Source: Musa acuminata AAA Group (lineage: Eukaryota > Streptophyta > Magnoliopsida > Zingiberales > Musaceae). Taken from it: 64,000 nt of DNA. The stretch lies in assembly GCF_036884655.1 (NCBI RefSeq), contig NC_088354.1:16773501-16837500 (forward strand), in the 5' to 3' direction. Positions 49,014 through 60,836 of the stretch are shown here, one piece after another; positions within the stretch are counted from its first letter, which is position 1; each line of letters begins with the position of its first letter. The notes beneath the pieces are model-generated. The model was not told where the DNA came from and ran no database searches. It saw only the letters and a list, made by a program, of their open reading frames with translations. A program made the translations under genes and the position numbers.

Positions 49014-49108
49014 CAATTTAAAAGTTTTCAACACTCCCAATCTCCATGCCTCCAATTCGAGCTCACAAAGTTGAGATAACTACCATAAGAAACTTCAAAC
49101 AAGAAAAA
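49014..49108. other. Chimeric scrap: remnant of a lost TPD1-carrying spacer
   Basis: About 95 bp matching 5560-5655 of the unit spacer ('AAAAGTTTTCAACACTCCCA' and so on), joined on the left to Gypsy RT and on the right, through 'AGAGG', to the Gypsy leader ('CTTTGCCCTTGACC'). All the rest of the spacer and the TPD1-like gene are missing from unit 3. Confidence 0.8.
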
Positions 49109-49595
49109 ATAGAGGCTTTGCCCTTGACCTATGGCGCTTTCATTCAAGAGGGGCAACAACTACTATTTTCGTACATGGACATATCCACCTTGAAGCTAAT
49201 GTTGATGCGGTACTGGCGTCTATTCAATGGCCTAGGCCTTTCAGCCTTGGGGATGACCTCGAGCCACCTTCTTATCCACATCAAGGTGTTCTTGAAAACC
49301 TCATCTAGCATATGTAGATGCTAACGAGCATGATATACGGCTCCACTTTTGTCCTAGTTATCCCAATAAACGATACTACTAGCTCAACCACAGTCATTGG
49401 CTCAATCGCTACCGACGTGATACCCATCGAGGTTCCTACACCTAATGTGGTGTCAATATCCTAGGAGCACCTGAGGACCATCAAACCACTAGTTGAAGGG
49501 GCACTTTACTCCCCAACTATGAAATTTTGTGGAGCACACCACTACTCTACTATGCCTAAATTTGAGACCTAATCAATTGATTTATTAGAGAATTC
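49109..49595 (+). mobile_element. Gypsy leader of unit 4
   Basis: Uninterrupted version carrying the empty sites for LARD copy B (CTAT, 49129-49132) and Copia C1 (CTGAG, 49471-49475). Ends in AATTC, a mutated GATTC. Confidence 0.75.
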
Positions 49596-50435
49596 TATTG
49601 AATCTCGGATTTTGATGATGAAACCAATTGATAAGCATTTATGATTTGATATGCATTTTGAGTGACGTAGGATGCTTCGATCAGGGAGAGACAATTAAAG
49701 CAGGAAGAATCAAATTGGGTTCGAGGAAAACGTGTCAGAAGATTGGACGTCGGGCCGGAGGATCGGTCGACGTATCGATAGAAGGCTTCGAGCCATAGAT
49801 TCGGGCATCAAGCCAAGAAGAGCAAATATTGTGTCAAGGATATCAGAGTTGCGGAGGTCAACTGGCCGATTGGGCAATAGGCCACAAGAGAGGATGACGC
49901 GTCGAAGAATCGGACGAAGCGTCGATGGACCAATGACATGCCCGACAACATGATTCATGCTTAGTAATAAGTTCAATTGAGAGCAAAAAGAAAGAAAACT
50001 CTATTGTAATTGTGTGTGAAACTCCTCTCAAAGTTCTAAGTATTGGAATAGTTTGAGAGAGGAGTAAGTGGGGGTGTAAGGGTTATCTCCTAAACCCGGT
50101 AAAAAGAGAATTGAGTTGTAAAAGGTGGTTGGTCTTCGCCTATTGAAGGAAGACTGATAGTAGATGCCGGTGGCCTCGACGGAAGAGGAATCGACGGAGT
50201 GGATGTAGGTCACGACGACCAAACCACTATAAAAATATAGTTTGCCTTTCATTTGTGCAATTTACTTTAAACTGCAAATGGCCTTCTCATTATTTGCTAT
50301 GCTCTTCTTATTGCTTTCATAGTTAAGCATTTTTTAAATCAGTTTTATTGTACAAAACGAATTTTTCATAACCGACGTAATTTTTACCACTGCACTAATT
50401 CACCCCCCCCTCTTAGTGCCGACTCGTTCCTAATA
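49596..50435 (+). mobile_element. Solo LTR S4, internally shortened
   Basis: 840 bp, starting TATTGAATCTCGG and ending CCTAATA, then TATTC (mutated GATTC). It has only one copy of the 285-bp block and lacks the following ~600 bp including the GGCGGT palindromes. That is the product expected from recombination between the two blocks of an S1-type LTR. Confidence 0.82.
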
Positions 50436-53400
50436 TATTCCATATGGATCTAACTATAAAAAATGGATCGATGTTTAGAGGAAATGTAACGAGAGTTTAA
50501 ACAATCCAAATGGGAAGTGTTGGTCAACCCCAACTTAGGATGATCGCTATTGACCCAGAAAATCTAAGAAAATGTCGATTCCAATAAACTTTCACCTCCC
50601 GTCATTAGAGGCATTCGATGGCATTATCGACTTGATGGAGCACATTATAACTTTTCATGCTCAAATATAATTGTATGATACTTAGGATGCCCTGATATGT
50701 CACACATTCTCAACCATATTAAGATGTCCAGCACAAGAATGATATGCTCGCCTGAAGTTGCTTTTTGTTGGTTTAAATTTGAACTTCACTTTCTTGGAAA
50801 TGTGCTCCCGAGACCATTAGCAGCAATGCTTCTTGGACTCAGATAAGGGAAGGAAGAGATGCTTGTAGACTTTGTCACATGCTTTACTAATGAATTTCGA
50901 GATATAGGGGATGCCCATCAATTGCTCATAAAAAAGACCTTATGATGGAGTTCAAACCCTCTCATCTCTTCTACTCATTAGTGAAAAGGCCACCAGTAAT
51001 GATACCAAAGGTACTTCTGAGGACTAATCAATATATTGCTACCAAGACAATGGTCTCTAGTAAGCGTGAGGAGTTAGGCAAGATGCCAAAGTTGGATCAA
51101 CTATAACCCAGAGGTCACCATGGCAAAGGAGGAACGAATGACCCAAGTTATCTCACCCAAGGTATGAGCTAACCCACGTAAATTTGTTTAGAACTGAAGT
51201 TTTTCTATAGATAAAAGAGAAAGGGCTTTTAAAAGACTCTCACCCAATGAAGACTCCATTAGCGAAAAGAGATGGTTCCAAATACTATGAGTTCCACCGA
51301 GATTATGACCTTGCTAGGGACACCTTGATCTGTTCATCCAAAAACGTTGGAAACCCACACCCCGACTTTAGGAGTCATGAAGAGATAAATTGACATCATC
51401 ATTGGTGGACCAACCTTAGGGTGAGATAGCTCCTCAAGTTGTAAAGCTTATGTCTATGCTACCATTAAAAAGAGCCTAAGGATAAAGGGTGACCTAGAGA
51501 TAAACTTCAAGAAGGAAGAGATAGAGAACCTTGACCTGAACCTCGATGATGCCTAAATAGTTTCGATAAGGATGATCAATGCTTTGATGAATAGGATCAT
51601 GATCATCACATGTAGCTCTACCGATATCCTCTACTTTGATGCTTTCCAAAAACTCGGGTTCTCGACTAATAACCATAACCCTATGAATTCTTTATTTATG
51701 GGATTCAAGAGCGATTTTATCTCCCCTCTTGGGACCATGAACCAACATGTCATATTTGGAGATGACCATTACTCCAAAATGATGCTAGCTAGATTTATGA
51801 TGGTGGATATCTATTTAGGTAGCTCTATCGATATCCTCTATTTTGATGCTATCTAAAAACTCAAGCTCTCAACTAACAATTATACCCCTCTGACTTCTTT
51901 ACTAACGGAATTTATGAGTGATTCTGTCTCCCACCTTAGGACCATGAATCTGCATGTCATATTTGGAGATGAGCAGTATTCCAAAACAATGTTGACTATA
52001 TTTATGGTGGTAGATATCCCCTCAACATACAACGCAACCATAGACCGATCTACGTTGAATAGCCTAAGGGTGGTGGTGTCAATCTATAACGTAGTAATGA
52101 AGTTTTTAATGGGAATTGGCATTGGGGAGCTAAGAAGCAATCCAAGGGAGTCGTGCTAGTTCTATTTGACGGTGATCTCTCTATCGAAGAAGGCTCGTTC
52201 TAAAACGCCACCTATAGACACCAAAGGCTTCACCAAGTCCGCCTCACATCCTAAACCGATGGAGCCGCTGATTGAGGCAACCCTAGATAAGGCTAGAATT
52301 GATCAAGTTGTCAAGGTCGAAATGACACTTCCTAAAGAGAGACAAGTGCAACTCATTAACTTCCATTGGGAGAACACTGAGGTATTTACGTGATCACTAA
52401 GAGACATGTTATGAATCAACCCCAATGTAGTTCAACATCACTGGAACAGTACTTCAAAGGCAAGTTAGTGAAGCAAAGGCCTTAGAAGTTTGCTCCCAAC
52501 CACTAGTAGGTAATTACTGATGAGGTAGTTAAGTTGTCAGGAGTTCGGTTTATTGTTGAGATGCAGAACCCCCAATGGTTTGCCAATGTTATACTCATTC
52601 AAACGTCAAATGAAAATTGGAGGATGTGTGTTGATTATACCAATCTCAACAAAGCATGTTCAAATGATAGCTATCCACTTCTTTAGATTGATTAGGTTGT
52701 TAATTCTACCCCTGGTCATAAGCTCCCCATTTTTATGGAAGCATTCTCAATTTATAACCAAATCAGAATGGCATGAGAGGATCGTTAACACACTTTCTTT
52801 TTCACTGAATGAGACATATTTTGCTACCGAGTCATGCTATTCAGATTAAAAAATATGGAGGTGATATACCAAAGAATGGTGAACAAGATATTAAAACACA
52901 AGATCGGAAGAAACATTGAAGTGTATGTAGATGACATGATAGTAAAAAGTTGGACAATCGAATCACATTTGATAGAATGGAAACATTTTTAGTCCCAAAG
53001 AACTTCAACATGTGCCACAATCTAACTAAATGTGCTTCCGGAGTCAACTTGGGAAAGTTCCTCATATTTATTATGCACCAAAGGAGAATAAATGAAAACC
53101 CCAAGAATGTGAAAGTTATATTAGAGATGTGCCACTACCTCGGTCAGTAAGGGAAGTCCAATAGTTAATAGGGTGAATAACAGTGCTTAGCCGATTCTTA
53201 TCCCAATCGAGTGATAGGCATTTGCCTTTTTTTCAGGCATTAAAGAATCTAAAGGACTTCCTACGGATAGAAGAGTATCATGAGGCTTTTGAAAGGCTAA
53301 AACTCCACCTTGCCTAATTGCCACATCTCACTTCCTCAACCTCGGATGAAACTCTAAGCCTTTACCTCATTGCCACCTAGGTGGTAAAGAAGCTTCTTTC

Positions 53401-53738
53401 CTATTTTCAAGTGCATGCTGTGTAAGCGAATACCGACCAATCACTCAGATAGGTCCTCTTTCCGTTTGATGTCTCGGGTTGACTATTGAGGTGGTCAGTA
53501 GAGTTGGATGAGTTTGAAATCCGATATGTTTCGAGGACTGCAATAAAGGCATAGGGGTTATTGGACTTTATTTTGGAACTATCTCACCCTTTGCTTGAGA
53601 TCAACAACTATATCCCACCAGCATGGACATTATTCATGGATGGCTATGCAACCTCGGATGGGGGTCGTACCGAACTTGTTCTGAAAGGCTCGAACAAGCG
53701 AGCGTACAATTAAGCTCTCTGATTTGGGTTCAAATCTC
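50436..53738 (+). mobile_element. Ty3/Gypsy copy G4, decayed
   Basis: Gag remnant from 50572, protease blocks at about 51560-52160, RT at about 52553-52960 (with 'EVYVDDMIVKS' still carrying both active-site Asp residues at about 52918-52950), and RNase H to about 53705. The Cys/His part of gag is mostly deleted at 51306-51316. It shares with G3 the early jump from the first to the second protease block. Confidence 0.82.
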
Positions 53739-55460
53739 TAATAAGGGTTGATCTAACTTTCAAAATAAAACTATGGAGATTATATTTTAATAAAAAATTT
53801 ATTGGTTCCAAAAACATAAAGGGTAAATCAAACAACCAATCACAAAGAATAAGAGAGTAACTTAAGTGAATTCCTTCGGAGAAATAGAGGTTCATCAAAA
53901 TGAAGATAGAAAATAAATTATAATAAAATTTCAATAGATAAAGACCACAGAGAGGATGAAAAATATGTAACACAAATAATCATAAAGAGAAGAATCATTG
54001 TAACAAAAGAAAAGCTTAACGTTACAAATGCAAGAAGTTTGGTGATAGGGTAAAAAACTATTATCACTTTTTAGAGAAAAGGGGCATCTGAACTTGTTTT
54101 ATGCATGCTAAATTGTTCAAGAATAAAAGAATGGACTATGGCACATGGTTAGTGTTAGTAGGAACCATACGATTAGTTTGATGTAAACTCATTATTATCG
54201 ATTTAAAAGTTTTCAACACCCACAATCTCCATGCCTCCAATCGGAGCTCACAAAGTTGAGATAACTACCATAAGAAACTTCAAACAAGAAAAAATAGAGG
54301 ATTTCGAGTGAAGACCAAACCTTTAAGGTGCTCGGGAAAGGATTGATCATGGTCAAGAAGCATGCACGCTAGAGACTAAATGGGTTTCAATCTCTATTTC
54401 CCTCTCCATCGAGGTATTTATAAGGGTCAATTTAATTGAACATTGGGTAAATTAGCTAGCTTAGTGAGGCTCTGGTTCTCATTGGTGACTATGTATTTAC
54501 AAAATACTGTCTCAGTTCATCATATTTGATTAGATCTTGGATGTGATTAGATTCCAAAGGAGGAACCAAATATGGACAATAATAGTAAAAGGATTTCATT
54601 CTTAAACAAAAATCTAATATTGGATTAACTTCGAAGCCTCCCATGATTGTCTAGGTTCCATTAATGAAATCTTCCTTGTTTGAATGACATCTTCAATCCC
54701 TTAATTTTCTATCAAAGATTTACAAAATCAATTGGCGAAAAATCTATTATTTTTGGCTAATTGAGACTTGACATATGAAATTAAATTAGCACCTATAAGA
54801 CATCTCATGTCAATGGATCGGAGTTGATGAAGAACTTCTTATGCATGATACATTAGTGGATCATCTAAAGGAAATATTCCCTTATTAACTAACCAATGGT
54901 TATAAGAACAACAATATATAAAACAATTTTCTAAGATATGTTTTCATTCCAAACTTATTAAACAGATACTTACAGGTTTTAAATACCTATAGATTCATAC
55001 TACCATGATCGATGGAGGAGTTTTGTTAGATAAACTTGACACAGTCTTTTGCATGAAGTGGGATATGATATACATGCGTCTACGATTCTGAAGGTTACAA
55101 GGAACTCCAATTCCAAGTAGGTCATTCAACCAACCGACCTGGTTCTGCAACTGCTTCCACAAGAAGCCAATTTAATTTTACCTTAACCTCTACCTTAACA
55201 TGAAGCACACTTCAAGTGATGAGTCCGACCTTGCACGAACAATTGCAAGGAATAGACAACCACCTTGTGAAATGTATGCCTAAAGCTAGATCTTGCTCTA
55301 ACTTGACGATGCCCTAAGATAACTATTTCATGTTGATTGAATATTCGAGATATCTTTAACATGGTCTCATCTTCTAAATGTCCTCAAATCGACCTTAAGT
55401 TGACAACAACTGTGCATTCTAATCACATCGTGTCTTTGAGGCAGCTGAAGCTTCACTTGA
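53739..55460. other. Unit spacer of unit 4, AT-rich
   Basis: Copy of 22297-24003, including the segment shared with units 2 and 5. No gene recognised. Confidence 0.6.
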
Positions 55461-55499
55461 CCAGATGGGTTACTACCTAACCTGCTCATCTCAGAAGCT

Positions 55500-55790
55500 T
55501 CATGTAAGATCTTCAAATTCACACATCCTTAAGTACTTCAGACGGTGTTGATGATTCAAAGCTTGCTCGCTCAGTGTATCATTAGAATTAAAATGCACTA
55601 AAACGAAGAAGCTGGAATCGGAAGGACAAGTGCAATAATATTTCTTGACTACTCTAATTTTAGTTCCAATTACGATGTCCTTTAAATATTCTGCTTTGAA
55701 TTGGACGTGTTTAATGATCTTCCCATCGTAAAACAATGCTCTCAATGCTGTCATCCAGCGAAGGACGCACTTGCTCTGACCACTCACCAC
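55500..55790 (-). other. Conserved unidentified ORF or TPD1 3' UTR, copy 3
   Basis: 96 codons; extended by 11 codons relative to copies 1 and 2 because the stop near 55535 is lost (TTAAGTACTTC for TTAACTACTTC). Family unknown. Confidence 0.3.
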
Positions 55791-55913
55791 AGCAAAAGGT
55801 GCGTTAGTGCACTATCAAAGAAGCGGAAATTAAAAGCGTATATTTCAGCCATATCTACCAACAATAACTCCAAAATTGAGTGTCTGGTAATGAAAGCAGG
55901 TGAAGGTAGAGGT

Positions 55914-56473
55914 TTAGGCTGAGGGGACGCAGGTGGCGCTGGAAACAGCCATGGGGTAAGAGAAGGAGTTGGCGTACTGGAAAGAGATGGTTTCGCCCGG
56001 GCGGAGGGGGCGGCCGTCGTTGAGGAGGCAGTCGTTGATGCTGAGGCGGCGGAAGATGCTGGGGTTGATTTGGCGAGCGCTGCTAAACTTGCCGCAGCTT
56101 AGGTGGATTTGGCCCATGGCACACCCGTCTTTCAACGGGCAAAGATTCTGCACATTCACCGTGTACGTTGGGATCCCACTGGGCAGCGGCGGCGTCGCGT
56201 CTTGGTGCAACACGATGTCATCCATGCTGCACTGGTTTCCTATCCGATTTGTCGATTTGGAGGAAGAGGAGGAGGACGAAGACGTCACCGTTGCACGCAA
56301 ACCACTAACACACATCAAGGTTGTACCTGATACAAGAAAATATGTATCATAATCTAAATAAGTATATAGGGATTTGAGTACGTGTGATTCTAATGTTTGG
56401 TTTCACGCGTACCGAAGGTAAGCAGAAGGATTAGCGCTATAACAGTTCTCATCCTCAGCTGCTCCGGCGACAT
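55914..56473 (-). CDS. TPD1-like: TPD1-like secreted Cys-rich peptide, copy 3 (short intron)
   Basis: Exon 1 is 56473-56413 and exon 2 is 56326-55914. The intron is only 86 bp because about 195 bp present in copies 1 and 2 is deleted; donor GTACGC and acceptor TTGTATCAG are kept. The predicted product is 157 residues with signal peptide 1-20 and cysteines 53, 83, 89, 98, 120 and 153. It differs from copy 1 at R110S. An 86-bp intron is still within the size range plants splice, so the gene looks functional. The role is inferred from the family: ligand of the EMS1/MSP1 receptor kinase in tapetum specification. Confidence 0.87.
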
Positions 56474-57861
56474 GCACCCTAACCCTTAGCTTCTTCTTCT
56501 TCTTCTTCCTCTTGATCCTTCGTTCGTATAAATGTGTAGTATGTGAAGGAAGTATTTAAATGTGAGTAATAACATAGAAAAACAAGCATAATGGGCAATA
56601 TCTACTTGATTTGAACTGCACGTAATGTTTCAACGGAGGAAATAGAAAATCATCACACCCTTTCCTTAGAGATGTAATTATAATAGGTAAATAAATAAAT
56701 TATCAATTTAAAAAAGGAAAATATCTTAATTAAATTTTTGGGTGAGTAATTTGATCAACATTTCCATAATTTAGTCCAACCGATCGCAAATAAAATAAAG
56801 CAAGAGTGAAGAGGAAAAACTTGTCCATCACATCTCTGATTGGGTAAATTATCGCCTCCGATGCCTCTTGACTTAATCTACCATAAAGGCCTTAAATAAC
56901 AATAATTACCCCCTTCCAACTATAGTTGAATTAGGAATGGATAGCTGGCCTACTTTTTTTGTTCGATTCTTTGGCCTTAAGAATGAGTGATTGCCGTGCC
57001 CAATTGGAGAGCAAACAGCTAATTGAACGCAGTCTACGGTCGATCTGTGACCCTTGATACTGAAGGTGTTCTTACCTTTTGCAAAAAAAACTCATCCTTG
57101 AGTTGTCATGAAATATTCACAAGGCTACTTCTTATTGCCGGTGAGTCGATCACAAGTTTGGAGAAAGGCAAAAGAGAGAATGGAAGGGGGAGATAAGGGA
57201 TGCTAAAGAGGTGCGCAGCAACCTAATTCTCCACAATGCCTTCCTCGTCACCATGGACCTTGCCTCCCGCGTCTTTCCTGAGAGTGCTCTCATTGTCATT
57301 AGTGAAAAAGAGTATACCATCAGCTAATCGTCATCCAACATGCGACCACCATATGGTGTCCACGATCGAAGGAGAAGACAAGGTCACCCTCTGTCCACAT
57401 AGGCAATGGTTCAAAATAGATAATTATGGTTTACGCACCCTCCCTTGTGGCCCACGTGGACAAAAGGCCATAGGGAGGCTATTAGAGGCGGTTAAAGACT
57501 ACCTCCTCATAGAATATTTCATAAAAATATATTATCCCTTTACGATTAGTTATAAAAGCTCGTTCCTACTAAAATGAAATTGGGGCTTACCTTTTCTGAC
57601 TACTCATGTCTATACTCATACCCCTTGGATTACTAACTTGCGCTTCAGAGGGACCGGATCAAGACCTCTTTAGATCTCGGTCTTCATATAGGTGGCACTA
57701 CTGGATCTTGGTGTTTCCACCTTAAGATACTTTGGGCAAACCTATGCATACGGGTCCAGACCATGTCGGGTTGATTGGGATACCAACTACATCTTCCCTC
57801 ATCATTTTGGCACTAGAAGAAGGGGCCGATATTACAAGAACTCTTGCCCATCAACTCTCAT
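56474..57861. other. Upstream region of TPD1-like copy 3 and Gypsy leader of unit 5
   Basis: Copy of 7978-9362: the promoter-side DNA is followed from about 57236 by the Gypsy leader-like stretch. The leader stops at 'CATCAACTCTC' (57850-57860), where the inverted block begins. Confidence 0.55.
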
Positions 57862-57897
57862 CTCTCATCTCTTTTCACTAATGAGTAAAAGAGATGA

Positions 57898-59310
57898 GAG
57901 ATCACCGTCAGGTAGAACTAGCACGACTCCCTTGGGTTACTTCTTAGCTCCCCAATTCCAATTCCCATTAAAAACTTCATTACTATGTTAAAGATTGACA
58001 CCACCACCCTTAGGCTATTTAATGTGGTTCGGTCTATGATTGCGTTGTATATTGAGGGGATATCTACCACCATAAATATAGCCAACATTGTTTTGGAATA
58101 ATGCTCATCTTCGAATATGACATGCAGATTCACGGTCCTATGGTGGGAGAGAGAATCACTCATAAATTTTGTTAGTAAAGAAGTCAGAGAAGTTTAGTTG
58201 TTAGTCGAGAGCTTGAGTTTTAGAAAGCATCAAAGTAGAGGATATCGATTGAGCTACCTATGTCAATCATGACCTATGTGGTAGGTCGACACCACATGTG
58301 GTAGGTCGACACCATTGCCCTTAGTCTATTCGGCATGGAATGACCTATGATTGCATTGTATGCTAAATAGATATCCACCACCAGGAATCTAGCTAGCATT
58401 ATTTTGGAGTAATACTCATCTCTGAATAAGACATGCAGGTTCATGGTCCTAAGAGGGGAGATAAAATCGCTCATGAATCCCATAAATGAAGAAAACATAG
58501 GGTTATGGTTATTCGTCGAGAACCCGAGTTTTTGGAAAGCATCAAAGTCGAGGATATCGGTAGAGCTACATGTGTTGATCATGATCCTATTCACCAAAGC
58601 ATTGATTATCTTTATTGAAACTATTGAGGCATCATCAAGGTTTAGGTCAAGGTTCTCTATCTCTTCCTTCTTGAAGTTTATCTCAAGGTCACCCTTTATC
58701 CTTAGGATCTTTTCAATTGTGGCATAGACATAAGCTTTACAACTTGAGGAGCTATCTCGCACTAAGGCAGGTCTACCAATGATGATGTCAATCTATCTCT
58801 TCATGACTCCTAAAGCCGGGGTGTGGGATTCCAACATTTTTGGATGAACCGATCATAGTGTCCCTGGCATATAAATTTGTCAATATATGATTTTTCAAGT
58901 TACAACAATCCTCCATGGCATGGTCATAATCTCGATGGAACTCGCAGTATTTGAAACCATATCTTTTCGCTAATGGAGTCTTCTTTGGGAGAGAGTCTTT
59001 TAAGAGCCCTTTCTCTTTTATCTATAGAAAAACTTAAGTTCTAAACAAATTTACAGGGGTTAGCTCATACCTTGGGTGAGATAACTTGGGTCATTCGTTC
59101 CTCTTTTGCCATGGTGACCTCTGGGTTATAGTGGATTATAGTTCCTCCAACTTTGGCATCTTGCCTAACTCCTCACGCTTACTAGAGACCATTGTCTTGG
59201 TAGCAATATATTGATTAGTCCTCAAAAGTACCTTTGGTATCATTACTGGTGGCTTTTCACTAATGAGTAAAAGAGATGAGAGGGCCTGAACCCCATCATA
59301 AGGTCTTGAA
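57898..59310 (-). mobile_element. Inverted Gypsy gag-protease block (unit 5)
   Basis: Reading on the minus strand: gag tail near 59000-58780 (matching the 'YCEFHRDYDH' block of G1/G2), protease block 1 at 58762-58274 (with 'MINTCSSTDILDFDAF'), and protease block 2 at 58163-57918. The order is that of G1 but reversed relative to the RT at 59515 onward. Block 1 is full length, unlike G3/G4. The left edge carries an inverted repeat, CTCATCTCTTTT and AAAAGAGATGAG, at 57864-57897. Confidence 0.82.
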
Positions 59311-60836
59311 GTTTTTAATGGCTAGACAAGGCTAGAATTGATCCGCTGGAGTCGTGCTAGTTCTACCGATGGAGCCGCTGATTGAGGCTGCCCTAGACAA
59401 GGCTAGAATTGATCGAGTTGTCAAGGTTGAAATGACACTTCCTAAAGAGAGACAAGTGCAACTCATCAACTTTCTTTGGGAGAACACCAAGGTATTTACG
59501 TGATCACTGAGAGGCATGTTAGGAATCGACCCCAACGTAGTTCAACATCACTTGAACATTATTTCGATGGCAAGTTAGTGAAGCAAAGGCCTTAGAAGTT
59601 TGCTCCCAACCACTAGTAGTTAATTACTGATGAGGTAGATAAGTTATCAGGAGTTCGATTTATTATTGAGATGCAGAACCCCCAATGGTTTGCCAATGTT
59701 ATACTCATTCAAACGTCCAATAAAAATTTGAGGATGTGTGTTGATTGTACCAATTTCAACGAAGCATATCCAAATGATAGCTATCCACTTCCTTAGATTG
59801 ATTAGGTTGTTAATTCTACCTCTAGTCATAAGCTCCCCATTTTTATGGAAGCATTCTCAATTTATAATCAAATCATTATGGCATGAGAGGATCCTTAACA
59901 CACTTTTTTTTCACCGAATGAGACATATTTTGCTTCCGAGTCATGCTATTCAGGTTAAAAAATGTGGAGGTGATGTACCAAAGAATGGTGAATAAGATAT
60001 TAAAACACAAGATCGGAAGAAACATTGAAGTGTATGTAGTTGACATGAGAGTAAAAAGTTGGACAATCGAATTGAATTTGACAGACTTAACGGAAACAGT
60101 TTAAGTCCCAAAGAACTTCAACATGTGCCACAATCTAACTAAATGTGCTTCCGGAGTCAACTTGGGAAAGTTCCTCAGATTTATTATGCACCAAAGGGGA
60201 ATAAATATAAACCCCAAGAATGTGAAAGCCATATTGGAGATGTGCCACCACCTCGGTCAGTAAGGGAAGTCCAATAGTTAATAGGGTGAATAACAGTGCT
60301 TAGCCGATTCTTATCCCAATCGGGTGATAGGCATTTGCCTTTTTTTCAGGCATTAAAGAATCTAAAGGACTTCGTACGGATAGAAGAGTATCGTGAGGCT
60401 TTTGAAAGGCTAAAAGTCCACCTTGCCTAATTGCCACATCTCACTTCCTCAACCTCGGATGAAACTCTAAGCCTTTACCCCATTGCCACCTAGGTGGTAA
60501 AGAAGCTTCTTTCCTATTTTCAAGTGCATGCTGTGTAAGCGAATACCGACCAATCACTCAGATAGGTCCTCTTTCCGTTTGATGTCTCGGGTTGACTATT
60601 GAGGTGGTAGTAGAGTTGGATGAGTTTGAAATCTGATATGTTTCGAGGACTGCAATAAAGGCACAGGGGTTATTGGACTTTATTTTGGAACTATCTCACC
60701 CTTTGCTTGAGATCAACAACTATATCCCACCAGCATGGACATTATTCATGGATGGCTATGCAACCTCGGATGGGGGTCGTGCCGAACTTGTTCTGAAAGG
60801 CTCGAACAAGCGAGCGTACAATTAAGCTCTCTGATT
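59311..60836 (+). mobile_element. Ty3/Gypsy RT and RNase H remnant (unit 5)
   Basis: Starts with a scrambled 60-bp junction ('GCTAGACAAGGCTAGAATTG' occurs twice nearby), then the RT remnant at about 59515-60110 and RNase H to about 60818. Stops and frameshifts match G1/G2 types. It ends at the same point after RNase H as the other copies. Confidence 0.8.
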
